A DNA stretch of 64,000 nt from Leishmania martiniquensis (lineage: Eukaryota > Euglenozoa > Kinetoplastea > Trypanosomatida > Trypanosomatidae), in assembly GCF_017916325.1 (NCBI RefSeq), contig NC_090160.1, positions 757,001-821,000 of the forward strand, given 5' to 3'. This document shows, piece by piece, positions 50,525-60,493 of the stretch. Under the pieces are notes generated by a model. That model was not told where the DNA came from and made no database searches. It saw nothing but the letters and a program-made list of their open reading frames with translations. The number at the start of each line of letters is the position of its first letter. The first letter of the stretch is position 1. The position numbers were made by a program, and so were the translations under genes.

Positions 50525-50580
50525 CTGTGCGTGTGTCGAGGGGAAGGGGGTGGGGTGGGGTGGGGGCATAGAAAAAGGGG
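50525..50580 (-). promoter_or_regulatory. Predicted trans-splice acceptor of the protein kinase gene
   Basis: In the sense direction a long C-rich/T tract (50541-50580) is followed by CACGCACAG, with the AG at 50525-50526, only 6 bases before the ATG at 50518. Such a short 5'UTR is unusual but possible. Confidence 0.35.
50546..50566 (+). other. Potential G-quadruplex motif inside the kinase splice-acceptor region
   Basis: Four G-runs of 5, 4, 4 and 5 separated by single T on the plus (template) strand. It is the complement of the C-rich tract expected to guide trans-splicing of the kinase mRNA. Confidence 0.55.
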
Positions 50581-52232
50581 TGGCAATGCTGACACGGCTT
50601 CTCCGTGACAATGCGTAGGAGACCACGAGGAGGTGGGGTGGGGGAAGGAGGTATATGCTCCCCCGCACCGCTGCCTCTCAGCACGTCTGCGCACAAGCGT
50701 GTGTAGGGGGTGGGGGAGAGGTGTATGCAGAGGCCGGAGAAAGAGAGGGGATGGGTGGGGAGGTGGAGCGGATGCGGATGGCGGGAGCGTACGTGTGGCG
50801 GACTTGACGGCCAACAGACGCTGGGAGTGCGTGAAGGGTGTTGGGGGCTCAGGCAGTGGGCAAGGACAAGAGCTTCGCTGAGGGGAGGGTCCCGCCCCTC
50901 TCCCTTTGGCGCCCACTCTGCGGACACGTGCGCGCGCGTATGTGTGTGTGTGTAACACGAAAGAGTTCCTGAATGCGCGCCCTTGTCCACTACCATCGTG
51001 GCAGACTCCTGATGGGGGCTCCGTCCTCCCACTCGGAGTGCGGAGGTGGGGGAGCTCCTGTTCTTGCCAAGACCGGACCGCTTCTGGTGGTCACAGGGTC
51101 AAGCATCTATGGCGTGGCGAAGCGAAAGCGGTGTATCGCTGCTGATGTTGGCGGTCAGGGCTTGCGTGACGCGCTGGAGAGGCCTGGAACAGTGAGCACA
51201 AATCCACCGCTTATGCTGTGGGCAAAGCTTCAGCGCTACTCGAGCCTACTCCACCCGACCCTCGACACTGCCTACTGGGGTCGGGAGCCTGGGGCCGCCA
51301 CCCTGAGAGACGCTCCATCGTCGCGACCGGCATAGTGGAAGCGGGCGTGAGGCCGCATGCAGAGCTGGTGTGTATGGTTGGGGGGCAGGGGGGGTGCGCC
51401 GACGCAGTTGTCGGCGCCGTGTTGTAACGAGTACGTCTCGAGCTGTATTGCACCGCGCGACGGTGTCTGGTAGAATCATGCCCGACGGGCAGAGTGGGGG
51501 TGGGGTCGATCGTGCGCTCTGTGAAGGGGAGACGAGTGACCACGTCGCAGGAGACGTACACAGAAAAAAGGAGCGCTGCGTCGAACAGGTCGGCGCACGA
51601 CACCCACTGCGCCTCTGTAGCGCAACGTTCAAGTCAGACAGACAGCCCAGCCAACACCGCCTGGGCGTCGCTCAGTCGATGGCTACCCGACTCCATACAA
51701 GGCAGGCTACGACTTCGGATGCACTCAAAGATCACCGGAATGCTGCTGAAGCAGCAGGAAAAAAAAGAAACAGCAGTGGCCGGTAGCGCCTAATGACGGA
51801 GTCGTCGAAAGGGTTCCGCGTGAGCTGAAGTGAACGCGATCACCACTGCGTGTCTCTGCGGAACAGCGTCAGCCCAGTCCCGCCGTGAGGCACCCGCGTC
51901 CCCGCAGCCATACCCGAAGGAAGGCTGTCTGCGTGGCTGCGTATCAGCTCCCTTATAGAGGAAGTGCGTAAGTGTGCGCATGTGTTGCGAGGGGAGGGGT
52001 CGCACTGCGCCCCTGCGCGACACCACAGGCTGAGGTGCGTCCGCTTCATTGGGAGGGGCTTCGAATGACGCAAGAGACGAGAGGGAGGGAGCTGCGCTCT
52101 CTCTATCGGCGGCAGGGGATGCAAACAGAAACACGGGTGACTCGTAAAGAAGATGAGGAGGGGTAGGCCCAGAGAGGCACACACCGAGACACACCGCGAC
52201 CCACTCTCCACATGTCTCTCTACTGCGCATGG

Positions 52233-55200
52233 CTAAGCTTCCACGCGCACGATTGGGTGCGCACGCAGCACGACCTGCAGGTGGTATGACTCCACCGTCT
52301 TGTCCTCAGCGTTGTTGATGAAGATCCACATTGGCCACCGCCCCTCCAGCTGACCGGGTGGCAGCGTCAGGAGGTCAAACTGAAGGCTGATGAACTGTGT
52401 GTCGCTGGGAGCCAGCGTGAACTTCGATGGGCTCACACGGAGGTTGAACTTGTAGTTATGGTTCACCTGGAACGACTCCTCGTGGTCGCCGCGATGGACA
52501 AACGTGAGGCGGCGCAGCACCGGGGCCTGCACATCAGCGAGAGAGAGCTCAATCACCTGCGAGTACGTCGGCGTGGGGTGCACAGTTTGCACACTCAGCA
52601 GCGTCTTCTTCAGCGCGTCGTTCTGGAGGGTGTGGAGAAGCAGTCTCTGCGTGCCGACGTCGCGGGGGTGCAAACGCAGCACGTACGACGCCCCGCGCCG
52701 CTCCACAAGAACGGTGGTGTCGCTGCAGTACAGGTTGCTCGTCCCCTCGGCTGGCAGGCCCAGCGCCGTTGTCTGACCCCAAAATATGTCCCGCGTCAAG
52801 AAGCTATCACAGGCAAAGACGCATATTTCCCACGTCTCGTATACGCGGCTCATGGCTGCATCGTAAAAGAGCGTGACGTACTCGATGCGCTGGCGATCTG
52901 CATCCCTGGGTATCTCCGTTGTCACGGTTGCCTCCTCCCATGCGGTGATGTATGTTTGCGTGATGGGGTCCAGCACCGCGTTTGTGCTTACGGACGTTTT
53001 CTCACTTGAGGTGGCAACAAAGGCGCAGAGCTCACGCATGCGCTTCAGAAGGGCGGCGCTGTCGGATGTGATGGGGAAATTGGCAGGCGAGAACGCTCGG
53101 GAGAGGATACGCTTGACGACCTCCGTCCCAGGAGCGCCGAAAATTTCGTAGCGCCGATCCACCAGAGGCGGGTGCACGGTGGCGCGCACACGGATGCAGC
53201 TGGCCAGCTCCCGCTTCTCCGAGTACACACGCGCCGTGATGTTCTGCTGCTCCTGCTGCGGGCGGCTCGCGACGCTACCGCCGGCAGCGCCTGCAATGGA
53301 CAGGCGTATCACCAGCGACAGCTCCGTCTTCTCGCGCGGCCCCAACACAAAGTTGGGTGCGCCCATTACGGTGCACACATCGGTGTCCCTCGAGTCCACC
53401 TCTAGAAAGAACTCCATGGCGCAAGAAAAAGGATTCGCGAAGGTCGTCCGCACCACCTCAGGGCGCCAGGAGATGACAAGCACGTCATGCTCGACGGTGA
53501 GGCGGCTCAGCAGCGCCTCAGCAATGCGCCGTGACTTGATAGCGGCACGCTCGTACTCAAGCTGGCGCAGACGGAACTCCAACTCCGCCGCCTCTTGTGC
53601 CGCCTGCACGTGTGCGTCAGGCACCCCTGGAAGCTGCGGCACCGCCCCCACGCATTGCTGATGCTCCCGCAGCTGGGCCTTGAAATGCTGCGCGCGTTTC
53701 CAATGCAGTGCCGCTGCTTTGTCTGCGCCGCTGCCGCCGTTTGCGTCCCGACCCGGCGGATCCGCCGTGCCGGGCGAGGCCGAAGTGCCGCCGTTCACCA
53801 AGGTGGCGCCAGTGATGGCGGAGGAAGGCGCGGTCGTTGCTGTCGGGCCCAGCCGATCGGCGTGCTGCAGCTTCTTCGCAGTGATGACGCGACTCTGCGC
53901 CAGCTCCGGCATACGCACGGTAGCGAGCGCAGCGGTAAGACTCTTCTCACCAGCGGCGGCTGGGATGCCTACGCAGAAGACGGTGAGGTGCAGCTGCCCT
54001 GCATACTGCATCACTGGAAACACCTTTGGCGGAACGACCTGCTCCGTCATGCTCAAGTCCCGCTGCAGCACCACGTCCATCGGCGTCATTGCACACATGG
54101 CCGAGATCGGCCGGCGGAAGGTGGCCAGCGGCAGGCTCGCCGTGGCGACGTAGAACATGGTCAGCGCATCGTAGAGGTGTATGTAGATAATCGCGTTGCT
54201 CGCCGATTTGTACTTGCGCATGGTGACGCTCTGCAGCGCCTCTGTCGGCTCACACCACACGAAGCCGGCCAGGCGGCGATCGTCGTACACCTTGAAGCTC
54301 TCGTTTGTTGGCGTCTTCTCCACGGAGGTCAAGTGCAGGGGGCCCGCCCGCTGATACGGCAACGGCCCAAACGAGAAGAGAAGACACATGTCTGCCGGTA
54401 TGTACAGGGCGCTGTCCACAGTGATGCCCTCCACCCGAAAGCCATAAAGGGATAGCGCGAGCTGCCCAACGGCCGGCGCCGCGTCGTCCAGCAGCGTCCC
54501 GTGAAGGGGATGGAGAAGAGGCTGCGCTCCCTCCTGCATCAGCTTGCGCGCCCTCCAAGAAACGGCGATGGGCCGCGGCGCGAGATCGACGACGTCGACG
54601 CCACCGTCCGCCAGGCCTTTGTTGAGGCGCTCCTGCAGGGCAGGACTGATGGCAGACAAGTCGCTGCGGTCTCTCTGTCGGAGAAACATGTCCTGTGACT
54701 CGCGTACCTTGCGAAGCTCCTCCATGATGGTGCACAGCAGCTTGAAGATGCCCGCGCTGTCGCCGCCGTCGGCCGCTGTAGCGCTCACAGTCGGGGTCTG
54801 CGAGCTCGTGTAGCTGAGCGAGCCCGACACCGGGCCGCGGTCAGGGACGTCGGCGGTGGAAAGGACTTGCGTCGGCCTCGACCCGGAGACAACGGAGGAG
54901 GCGGAGGATGTCAGTGAGTAGGAGCTTGCCTCGTCCTTTGTAATTTCCTCTGGCTTTGGCTTTGGCTGCGGTGCTGTCGGTGAGGTAGCAGCGGCGGCCT
55001 CTTCGGACGCCGCCCCGCCTGAAATGCCGGTGTCATGGTACTCGACGGTGAGGGTCAACGCGATCGGCACCCGTCCGTACGGACTTGTGGAGTCCACCAT
55101 CAGCAGCCGCGCGTCCTCGCAGGAAAAGGGGCCTCGCAAAGCTGGAAGGTTCTCGACTTGGATGTCGCGGTCCCGCATCGGCATCATGCAAAGCGGCAGT

Positions 55201-56240
55201 ACGCAGAAGCCCAGCACAGCAAAGGCACGTGAGCCTGGCGCACGGCGGCGTATCGCTAGCACCAGAGATGTGGTGGAGTGCACCGGCAGCCGGTCAATGT
55301 CGAGGGGCATGTCGGAGCGCAGGACGACCGTGTTGACGGTTGGCACAACAGGGGGAGGTCGCGTGGATGTGGTGGAGGTGTTCGGCGACGAGCCTCGCCG
55401 GTCGCCGTCGCTCGATGTCTCTAAGATCAGTGGCACTTCACTGCCCTTGCCAAGCTGCTGAAAGCCGTTGTGGGCCACTGCGGCGACAGACCAGTCCGCA
55501 TCGGGGTCTGCCAGGTTCAGTGCCGACTCCTTCGTCGAGCCGGAGAGCTCCATGTTCGTGATACGCAGTCGAAAGAGGGAGGCGCCAGGCTTCGGCGTGG
55601 CGCGTGTGAAGTCCTCGGCGACGAAGATGCCAGGCGGCACGAGCTCCTCCATCACCTGAGTGAGTGCCGGGTCCTGGTCCACGCCCACATCGCAGATCAG
55701 CGCCACGTCGCTCGGGGCTGTCGGCAGACTCACCGCAGGCCATAAGGACTTCTCCACAAGCAGGAGATGCGCACTGCCCGGAAGGAGTTTGATTGAGATT
55801 GCGCCGCCCTTCATCTCCTCCACAGGGCAGTAGCCCCAGCTGGTCACCCGGTACTCTTCCAGCGGCGCCGAAGGACGAATGTCCTGCACCACCGTCTCTA
55901 CCACAAGGAGCTGCGTCGGCGAAACACGCACGACCAGTGGCCGCGTAATATCACGCGCCTCGAGCTGGTACGTGGCGCCGACAAACATCTTGCGTGCAAG
56001 GTCGAAGAGGGCGAGATTCACCGCCTCGACATCGCTCGCCACAACGAATTGCTTACTCAGCTCGCGGAACCTGAGGCGCAGCGTTTGTACAGCTCCGCCG
56101 TAGAACTGCGCCTGCCTTCGGGCCGCCGCGCACTCCCACGTGTCATGTCGGAAGGCATTTGAGAGCAGTAGCCGCGCCGTCTGCTCTGCCGAGCGGGGGT
56201 GCCACACCGAGCCGGCGGTGCTCGGCATCGTTGTGAGCAA
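52233..56240 (-). CDS. NPHP4: Nephrocystin-4 homologue (NPHP4), ciliary transition-zone protein
   Basis: 1335 residues, close to the human protein's length. The N-terminal half has beta-rich domains. The best match is the last 430 residues: helix SRRIAEALLSRLTVEHD followed by ISWRPEVVRTTFANPFSCAMEFFLEVDSRDTDVCTV (human has an equivalent helix, TTEH, EFFEFVLKNPHN and a VEIDNPEL strand). Next comes VDRRYEIFGAPGTEVVKRI, and at the end FNLRVSPSKFTLAPSDTQFISLQF and MWIFINNAEDKTVESYHLQV, which parallels human ...IYINDHEDKNEEAFCVKV. NPHP4 is part of the NPHP module at the base of the cilium; in trypanosomes the transition zone between basal body and flagellum is the expected place. The start may be 56240 or 56228 (second Met). 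Confidence 0.87.
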   Translation of the reverse strand: MLTTMPSTAGSVWHPRSAEQTARLLLSNAFRHDTWECAAARRQAQFYGGAVQTLRLRFRELSKQFVVASDVEAVNLALFDLARKMFVGATYQLEARDITRPLVVRVSPTQLLVVETVVQDIRPSAPLEEYRVTSWGYCPVEEMKGGAISIKLLPGSAHLLLVEKSLWPAVSLPTAPSDVALICDVGVDQDPALTQVMEELVPPGIFVAEDFTRATPKPGASLFRLRITNMELSGSTKESALNLADPDADWSVAAVAHNGFQQLGKGSEVPLILETSSDGDRRGSSPNTSTTSTRPPPVVPTVNTVVLRSDMPLDIDRLPVHSTTSLVLAIRRRAPGSRAFAVLGFCVLPLCMMPMRDRDIQVENLPALRGPFSCEDARLLMVDSTSPYGRVPIALTLTVEYHDTGISGGAASEEAAAATSPTAPQPKPKPEEITKDEASSYSLTSSASSVVSGSRPTQVLSTADVPDRGPVSGSLSYTSSQTPTVSATAADGGDSAGIFKLLCTIMEELRKVRESQDMFLRQRDRSDLSAISPALQERLNKGLADGGVDVVDLAPRPIAVSWRARKLMQEGAQPLLHPLHGTLLDDAAPAVGQLALSLYGFRVEGITVDSALYIPADMCLLFSFGPLPYQRAGPLHLTSVEKTPTNESFKVYDDRRLAGFVWCEPTEALQSVTMRKYKSASNAIIYIHLYDALTMFYVATASLPLATFRRPISAMCAMTPMDVVLQRDLSMTEQVVPPKVFPVMQYAGQLHLTVFCVGIPAAAGEKSLTAALATVRMPELAQSRVITAKKLQHADRLGPTATTAPSSAITGATLVNGGTSASPGTADPPGRDANGGSGADKAAALHWKRAQHFKAQLREHQQCVGAVPQLPGVPDAHVQAAQEAAELEFRLRQLEYERAAIKSRRIAEALLSRLTVEHDVLVISWRPEVVRTTFANPFSCAMEFFLEVDSRDTDVCTVMGAPNFVLGPREKTELSLVIRLSIAGAAGGSVASRPQQEQQNITARVYSEKRELASCIRVRATVHPPLVDRRYEIFGAPGTEVVKRILSRAFSPANFPITSDSAALLKRMRELCAFVATSSEKTSVSTNAVLDPITQTYITAWEEATVTTEIPRDADRQRIEYVTLFYDAAMSRVYETWEICVFACDSFLTRDIFWGQTTALGLPAEGTSNLYCSDTTVLVERRGASYVLRLHPRDVGTQRLLLHTLQNDALKKTLLSVQTVHPTPTYSQVIELSLADVQAPVLRRLTFVHRGDHEESFQVNHNYKFNLRVSPSKFTLAPSDTQFISLQFDLLTLPPGQLEGRWPMWIFINNAEDKTVESYHLQVVLRAHPIVRVEA

Positions 56241-57967
56241 CCTTCTGTGCCGGTGCGCAAAGCTGTCGTGTACGCACTTCTCTCTTCTGCTCTAGTCCTG
56301 CTCCTTAGTCAAACGATCACACACACACACACACAGCGACGTCGTGGCAACGACAGCCACTGATGACTCTCTCCAGTTTTTCTGTGTCTCACCTCTTTTT
56401 TTTGTGTGTCTCTGTGTAGCGGCGGGAACAGGGGATGTTGCTGACTGTCCGCTGCTCCGTCGGGGGGGGGATAGTGGTGTGCTGCGTTACCTCGTTTTCG
56501 GGTGTCTATGAAGAGATCAAAAGCGATGACGAAGAAAAACACAAAAAAATCGGATACACACGAGGCGGCGCCAACGCTCCGCTGCAGCGCGGCCTCCCTT
56601 TATTCGTTGTGGGGCCGACGTACAAAAACTGCTGACCACTGCTGATGCAGCAGCAGCTTTCGCTTCTCAACGGCTGTGCTGTACCCCTCCCCACACTCTT
56701 GTGAAGGCATACGCTTTCTGAGGCGCACGTGAACGTGAGCGAGAACTGCGTGTGTGTGTGTGTCGGTGGGTGGGTGCGTGCTTGTGCAGTGCGACGGGCG
56801 TAAACGGACTCCACCGATACACCTGTTGCAGTGCCTGCGCGCGTATCCATGTGAAGAGAGGGAAAGAGATGCAGCAGCACGCGAGCAACGCAGCCACGAA
56901 GGGAGGAGGATGGGCGGATATATGGAGAGGAGAGTAGACAGGCACGAAGGTTGGCAAGGGGTCGGTGATGACAACAGCTTCGAATGCGCGTGTGTGACAT
57001 CGACCACGAAAGAGATGAGGGTAACCGGAAGGGTGGAGGGGTGTGTGTAGGCAGACGCAGAGGTGCAGCGCCCATGTGCAGACCCCGTAGAGCCACCACA
57101 GCGGTGACCTTCCCCTCCCCTCCCCCACATCTTCTTTCCTCTTCTCATGACGGGCACGCCTGCAGAGCGTGGCGCAGATGCGCATGACAGCGCATGCACT
57201 ACACCCCGACCTGCTCCCTCGGTGCTGCTGCGAGACCTTTGGAAGATGTGTCTTCAACGCTGTGGTACGACACTGCAGCGAGCAGCGTATCCCCTCTGCC
57301 TGTCACGGGTGTGCACCCAGCTGGCATAAAACTGTCACCTGGTGCCGCTTCACCTCTTTTTTTTTTGCTGGCTTGCTCGCGCGCGCACACGCACCCACGA
57401 GCCCCGTCAGCGATACACAAGTCACACAGAAATGCGCGACTTTTATTACAGCTCAGCAGCGCGGCCAGCGAATGTACGCAAGCAACCGCAGACCCTCGCC
57501 ACTGGCCGTCTCTTCCCATTTCTTCAAAAATCAACGCGATACTCACACATACTCACATACACACACGCAGAGGCACATGAGGTGGGAGCTTGACGAAGAA
57601 AAAGAGGCGCTAGTTACGTCATTAAGATGGCAGCCCACTGAGCAGCTCATCGAATACGCACACATCAACACACGCGCACACACTCACCCACCCACCTACG
57701 TGTGTGCGCGCGCGTACGTGGCTGGCCGAATGAAGAGCGATGAGAGATCAGGGCGCCCCTGTATGTGCGGGTGATCGGGCACCCGTGCACATCAGCGTAG
57801 TAATAGGTTTCGCGGAGACATGCTCGCGGGGGGGAAGGAGAGCGCGGCTCACCCCCACACACACTCACCACACCACACTGCATAAGGAGCAACGATGTGG
57901 TGTGGGTCTCGGTGCCAGCTTGGTCGCGCGCTCGCTTTCTCTCCACCCGCGACCGCTGATGTTCCGC
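56241..57967. other. Gap between the HpcH-type aldolase and NPHP4
   Basis: About 1.7 kb without a supported gene. It has CA at 56319-56336, T-runs at 56396-56403 and 57356-57364, TG at 56750-56762 and CA/CG-rich repeats near 57546-57700. Open frames are Cys/His/Ser-rich and low-complexity. Confidence 0.55.
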
Positions 57968-58807
57968 TCACACCAGGGCGCTGGGCTGGTTTATCCACGG
58001 CTTGCCCTTCTCTTCCGATATACCCCTCAGCGCCTTCACCCAGGTGCCAGCCTGCACCATGGCGTGGTGCAGCTCGCTGCCGATGCTGATGAAGGTGAAG
58101 CCCTTCCCCAGGAACTCACCAACGCGGTCTGTACCAAAGAGAAACAGGCCCAAGATGACGTCGTTCTTTTTGGCCGTTGCGATCAACTTCTCCGTGGCAG
58201 CCTGCAGCTCCGCCGAGAAGTACATCTGCGGGAACTCGTAGCGGCCGTCGTACAGACCCATGGACATGCAGAGGTCGTTCTGGCCAAGGAAGGCGATGTC
58301 GATACCTTTCACAGTCATAATCTCCTCCAGGTTCTCGATGCATTCCGCCGTCTCCACCTGGAAGGCGACCACCACGTTCTTGTTTGATTCTGGCACGTAG
58401 CCCAGCAGGCCCTTCGCGTTCATGCACTGCTGCGGCTGATACACGGAGCGCGTTCCAGTAGTCGGGTAGTAGCAGCACGACACAGCCTCCCTCAGCTCCT
58501 CCGCATTGTTCACGTACGGGATCAGCACGCCATCGGCGCCGCTGTCCAGGGCGCTTTGGATGCCAGCTCGGTCCTGTGTGCTCGCCACGCGCACCATCGC
58601 CTTGGCACGGCCCGTACGGATGGCAGCGATCATGTGCGCCATCGTCAGCGAGTCCATCGGCGAGTGCTGCGCATCGATCAACAGCCAGTCGTACCCGGAA
58701 TGGCTAAACTGACCGGCCAGCAACGGACTGGCAGAGTTTAGGAAGACACCGAACTTTGGCTTACCAGCACGCAGCTCGGCCTTGAACTCAGCGCCACCAG
58801 CGGACAT
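57968..58807 (-). CDS. HpcH/HpaI-family aldolase (2,4-dihydroxyhept-2-ene-1,7-dioate aldolase-like)
   Basis: 279 residues, a complete class II pyruvate-type aldolase TIM barrel. Catalytic features are LLIDAQHSPMD with His48, AMVRVAS with Arg73, VAFQVETAECIENLEEI with the metal ligand Glu152, and DIAFLGQNDLCMSMG with the metal ligand Asp178. The substrate-binding stretch GADGVLIPYVNNAEELREAV is also present. In bacteria such enzymes split 4-hydroxy-2-oxo acids into pyruvate and an aldehyde in aromatic catabolism. The trypanosomatid substrate is unknown. There is no targeting signal or SKL-type end, so it is probably cytosolic. Family distribution suggests bacterial origin. A C-rich tract runs right up to the ATG with no AG in between. 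Confidence 0.9.
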   Translation of the reverse strand: MSAGGAEFKAELRAGKPKFGVFLNSASPLLAGQFSHSGYDWLLIDAQHSPMDSLTMAHMIAAIRTGRAKAMVRVASTQDRAGIQSALDSGADGVLIPYVNNAEELREAVSCCYYPTTGTRSVYQPQQCMNAKGLLGYVPESNKNVVVAFQVETAECIENLEEIMTVKGIDIAFLGQNDLCMSMGLYDGRYEFPQMYFSAELQAATEKLIATAKKNDVILGLFLFGTDRVGEFLGKGFTFISIGSELHHAMVQAGTWVKALRGISEEKGKPWINQPSALV

Positions 58808-60493
58808 ATTTCACAAGAGGGACGGGAGGGAGGGGGGGACGGTAAAGAGCTAGCTGTTAGGGACGAGTGAAATTGGGCACGGGACGAGGAGGAGGGGCGC
58901 TAGAGGGCTGCGTCGGGGGTCAGTGGCGCGTGCGGGGGGAGTGGAGGAGGCACAGGCAAAGAGAGACAGTGAGCGAGGCGGAGGGGGAAGAGTTGTGCGC
59001 AGGTGGAATGCGGTACCATACCAGGCGTGGAAGGCACATCATACTGCTTTACCGTGATACATAGCATATCTGTCCAAGAAGGTGCGCATGCAAAAGCGAT
59101 GGGGCTTACGATGCGCCGGGGAGACTACGCCACGCCGTCTGATCTTTTGTGGAAGAGGGCGAGGTCCACCTTTCATGAGCTTGCGTCTTTAAGTTCAGGC
59201 TCACGCGCAGCAGCTGCGCCGCTTACTACCTGCCAGGCGGATATCCGCTTACATATCGCACCGGCGTGCGCTGAATTAGATGTGTTCGAGCGGAAACCCC
59301 TGTGTGTGTGTGTGTTTGTGTGTACGTACGCGTGCGATGATGGGGGGGGGGCGGCGAGCGTAGGATGTGCGGTAGAGCGAAATGTATGACCGTATCTCAT
59401 CCACACTCTCGCCATCACCGCACGACAGACGCTGCTGCAGCGGCTGCAGCACCGCATCGCCCTAGGAAGAAAGGGCTACAACAGTCCTTCTCACACGCAC
59501 ATACACATGCAAGCAACCCCCTCAGAGAGGCGGAAGGGGAGGGGCCGATGAGCTGCAAGCCCAAGAGGATTACACATGTGCATCTGAAGACGAGAGAGGA
59601 GCACGAGGAAGAGTGCCGCTGCGCCACCACCCTCGAGGCAACACCAGCATGCGTGCTCATGCCGAGCTGGAGGGACGCACACACGAGAAGAGATACAGAG
59701 GCCACTCAACACGTACACGCAGACATGTGGAAGGGCCTCACTCGAGCTAGGGGGAGAGAGCGAAAGCGTGGGAAAGAGGGAGGAGCCGTGAAGTGCATAT
59801 CCAAGCGCCGCATAGGGAGGTGCACCTGTGCGCCGGTGCCTAGGATGCGACTGGCAGCCCCCTCCTCTCCCCGCATGTACATCGATTTAGACGGGTGAGA
59901 AGAAGGGCAAACACATTCCCCCAGAAAAAGGGTGAACCCATCTGAACGGCTGACGAAAAAAAAAGGTGATGGAGACGGGGGGAGACACACGATGACGAAG
60001 CGCACAGCACACATGCATACACGAAGCACCTGGATTAGATGGTATTGGGTATGATGGGAGGGAAGAGCGGGGGTAGGGACGACAACTGCCGAGCTGTGCA
60101 TATGTGTATGTGTGTGTGCGAGAGAGCACATTTCATGGGAGTGCGGTGACAAAGTCGGTGAGAAAAAAGCGAAGGGGAGCGACACACACACACAGAGACA
60201 GACAGACACGCACAGTCAGTGGAGGGGGGAGAGAGGGGATGGGGAGAGCACTGAAGGAACGATCAAAATAACGGATGAATGCGCGAACACATCACTGTGA
60301 GAGCTCCATGAGAAAGGGATCTACAGGTGGGCACATGGCGCCAGCAACGCGCGTTGCTGACAGCCGTAAGTGTTAGAGCGAAAGAAGGCATGTAGCAAAG
60401 CCACTGCTGTGCCCCTTCCTCCCCTCCCCCACACGTGCTAAAGCAGAGGTGCGCGATTGCTTGCAGCATCCTCAGTCGCCGCTGCTACCGTCG
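58808..60493. other. Gap between the NMP-kinase-like gene and the aldolase
   Basis: About 1.7 kb without a supported gene. A G-rich tract lies just upstream of the aldolase (58816-58840), a TG run at 59303-59322, G9 near 59341, A9 near 59955 and a CA run at 60183-60193. Open frames are low-complexity. Confidence 0.55.

Larger units (their letters stand above)
50519..52232. other. Gap between NPHP4 and the protein kinase gene
   Basis: About 1.7 kb without a supported gene. The G-rich run at 50546-50566 lies in the kinase leader, and a TG run occurs at 50939-50953. Open frames on both strands lack any domain. Confidence 0.55.
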
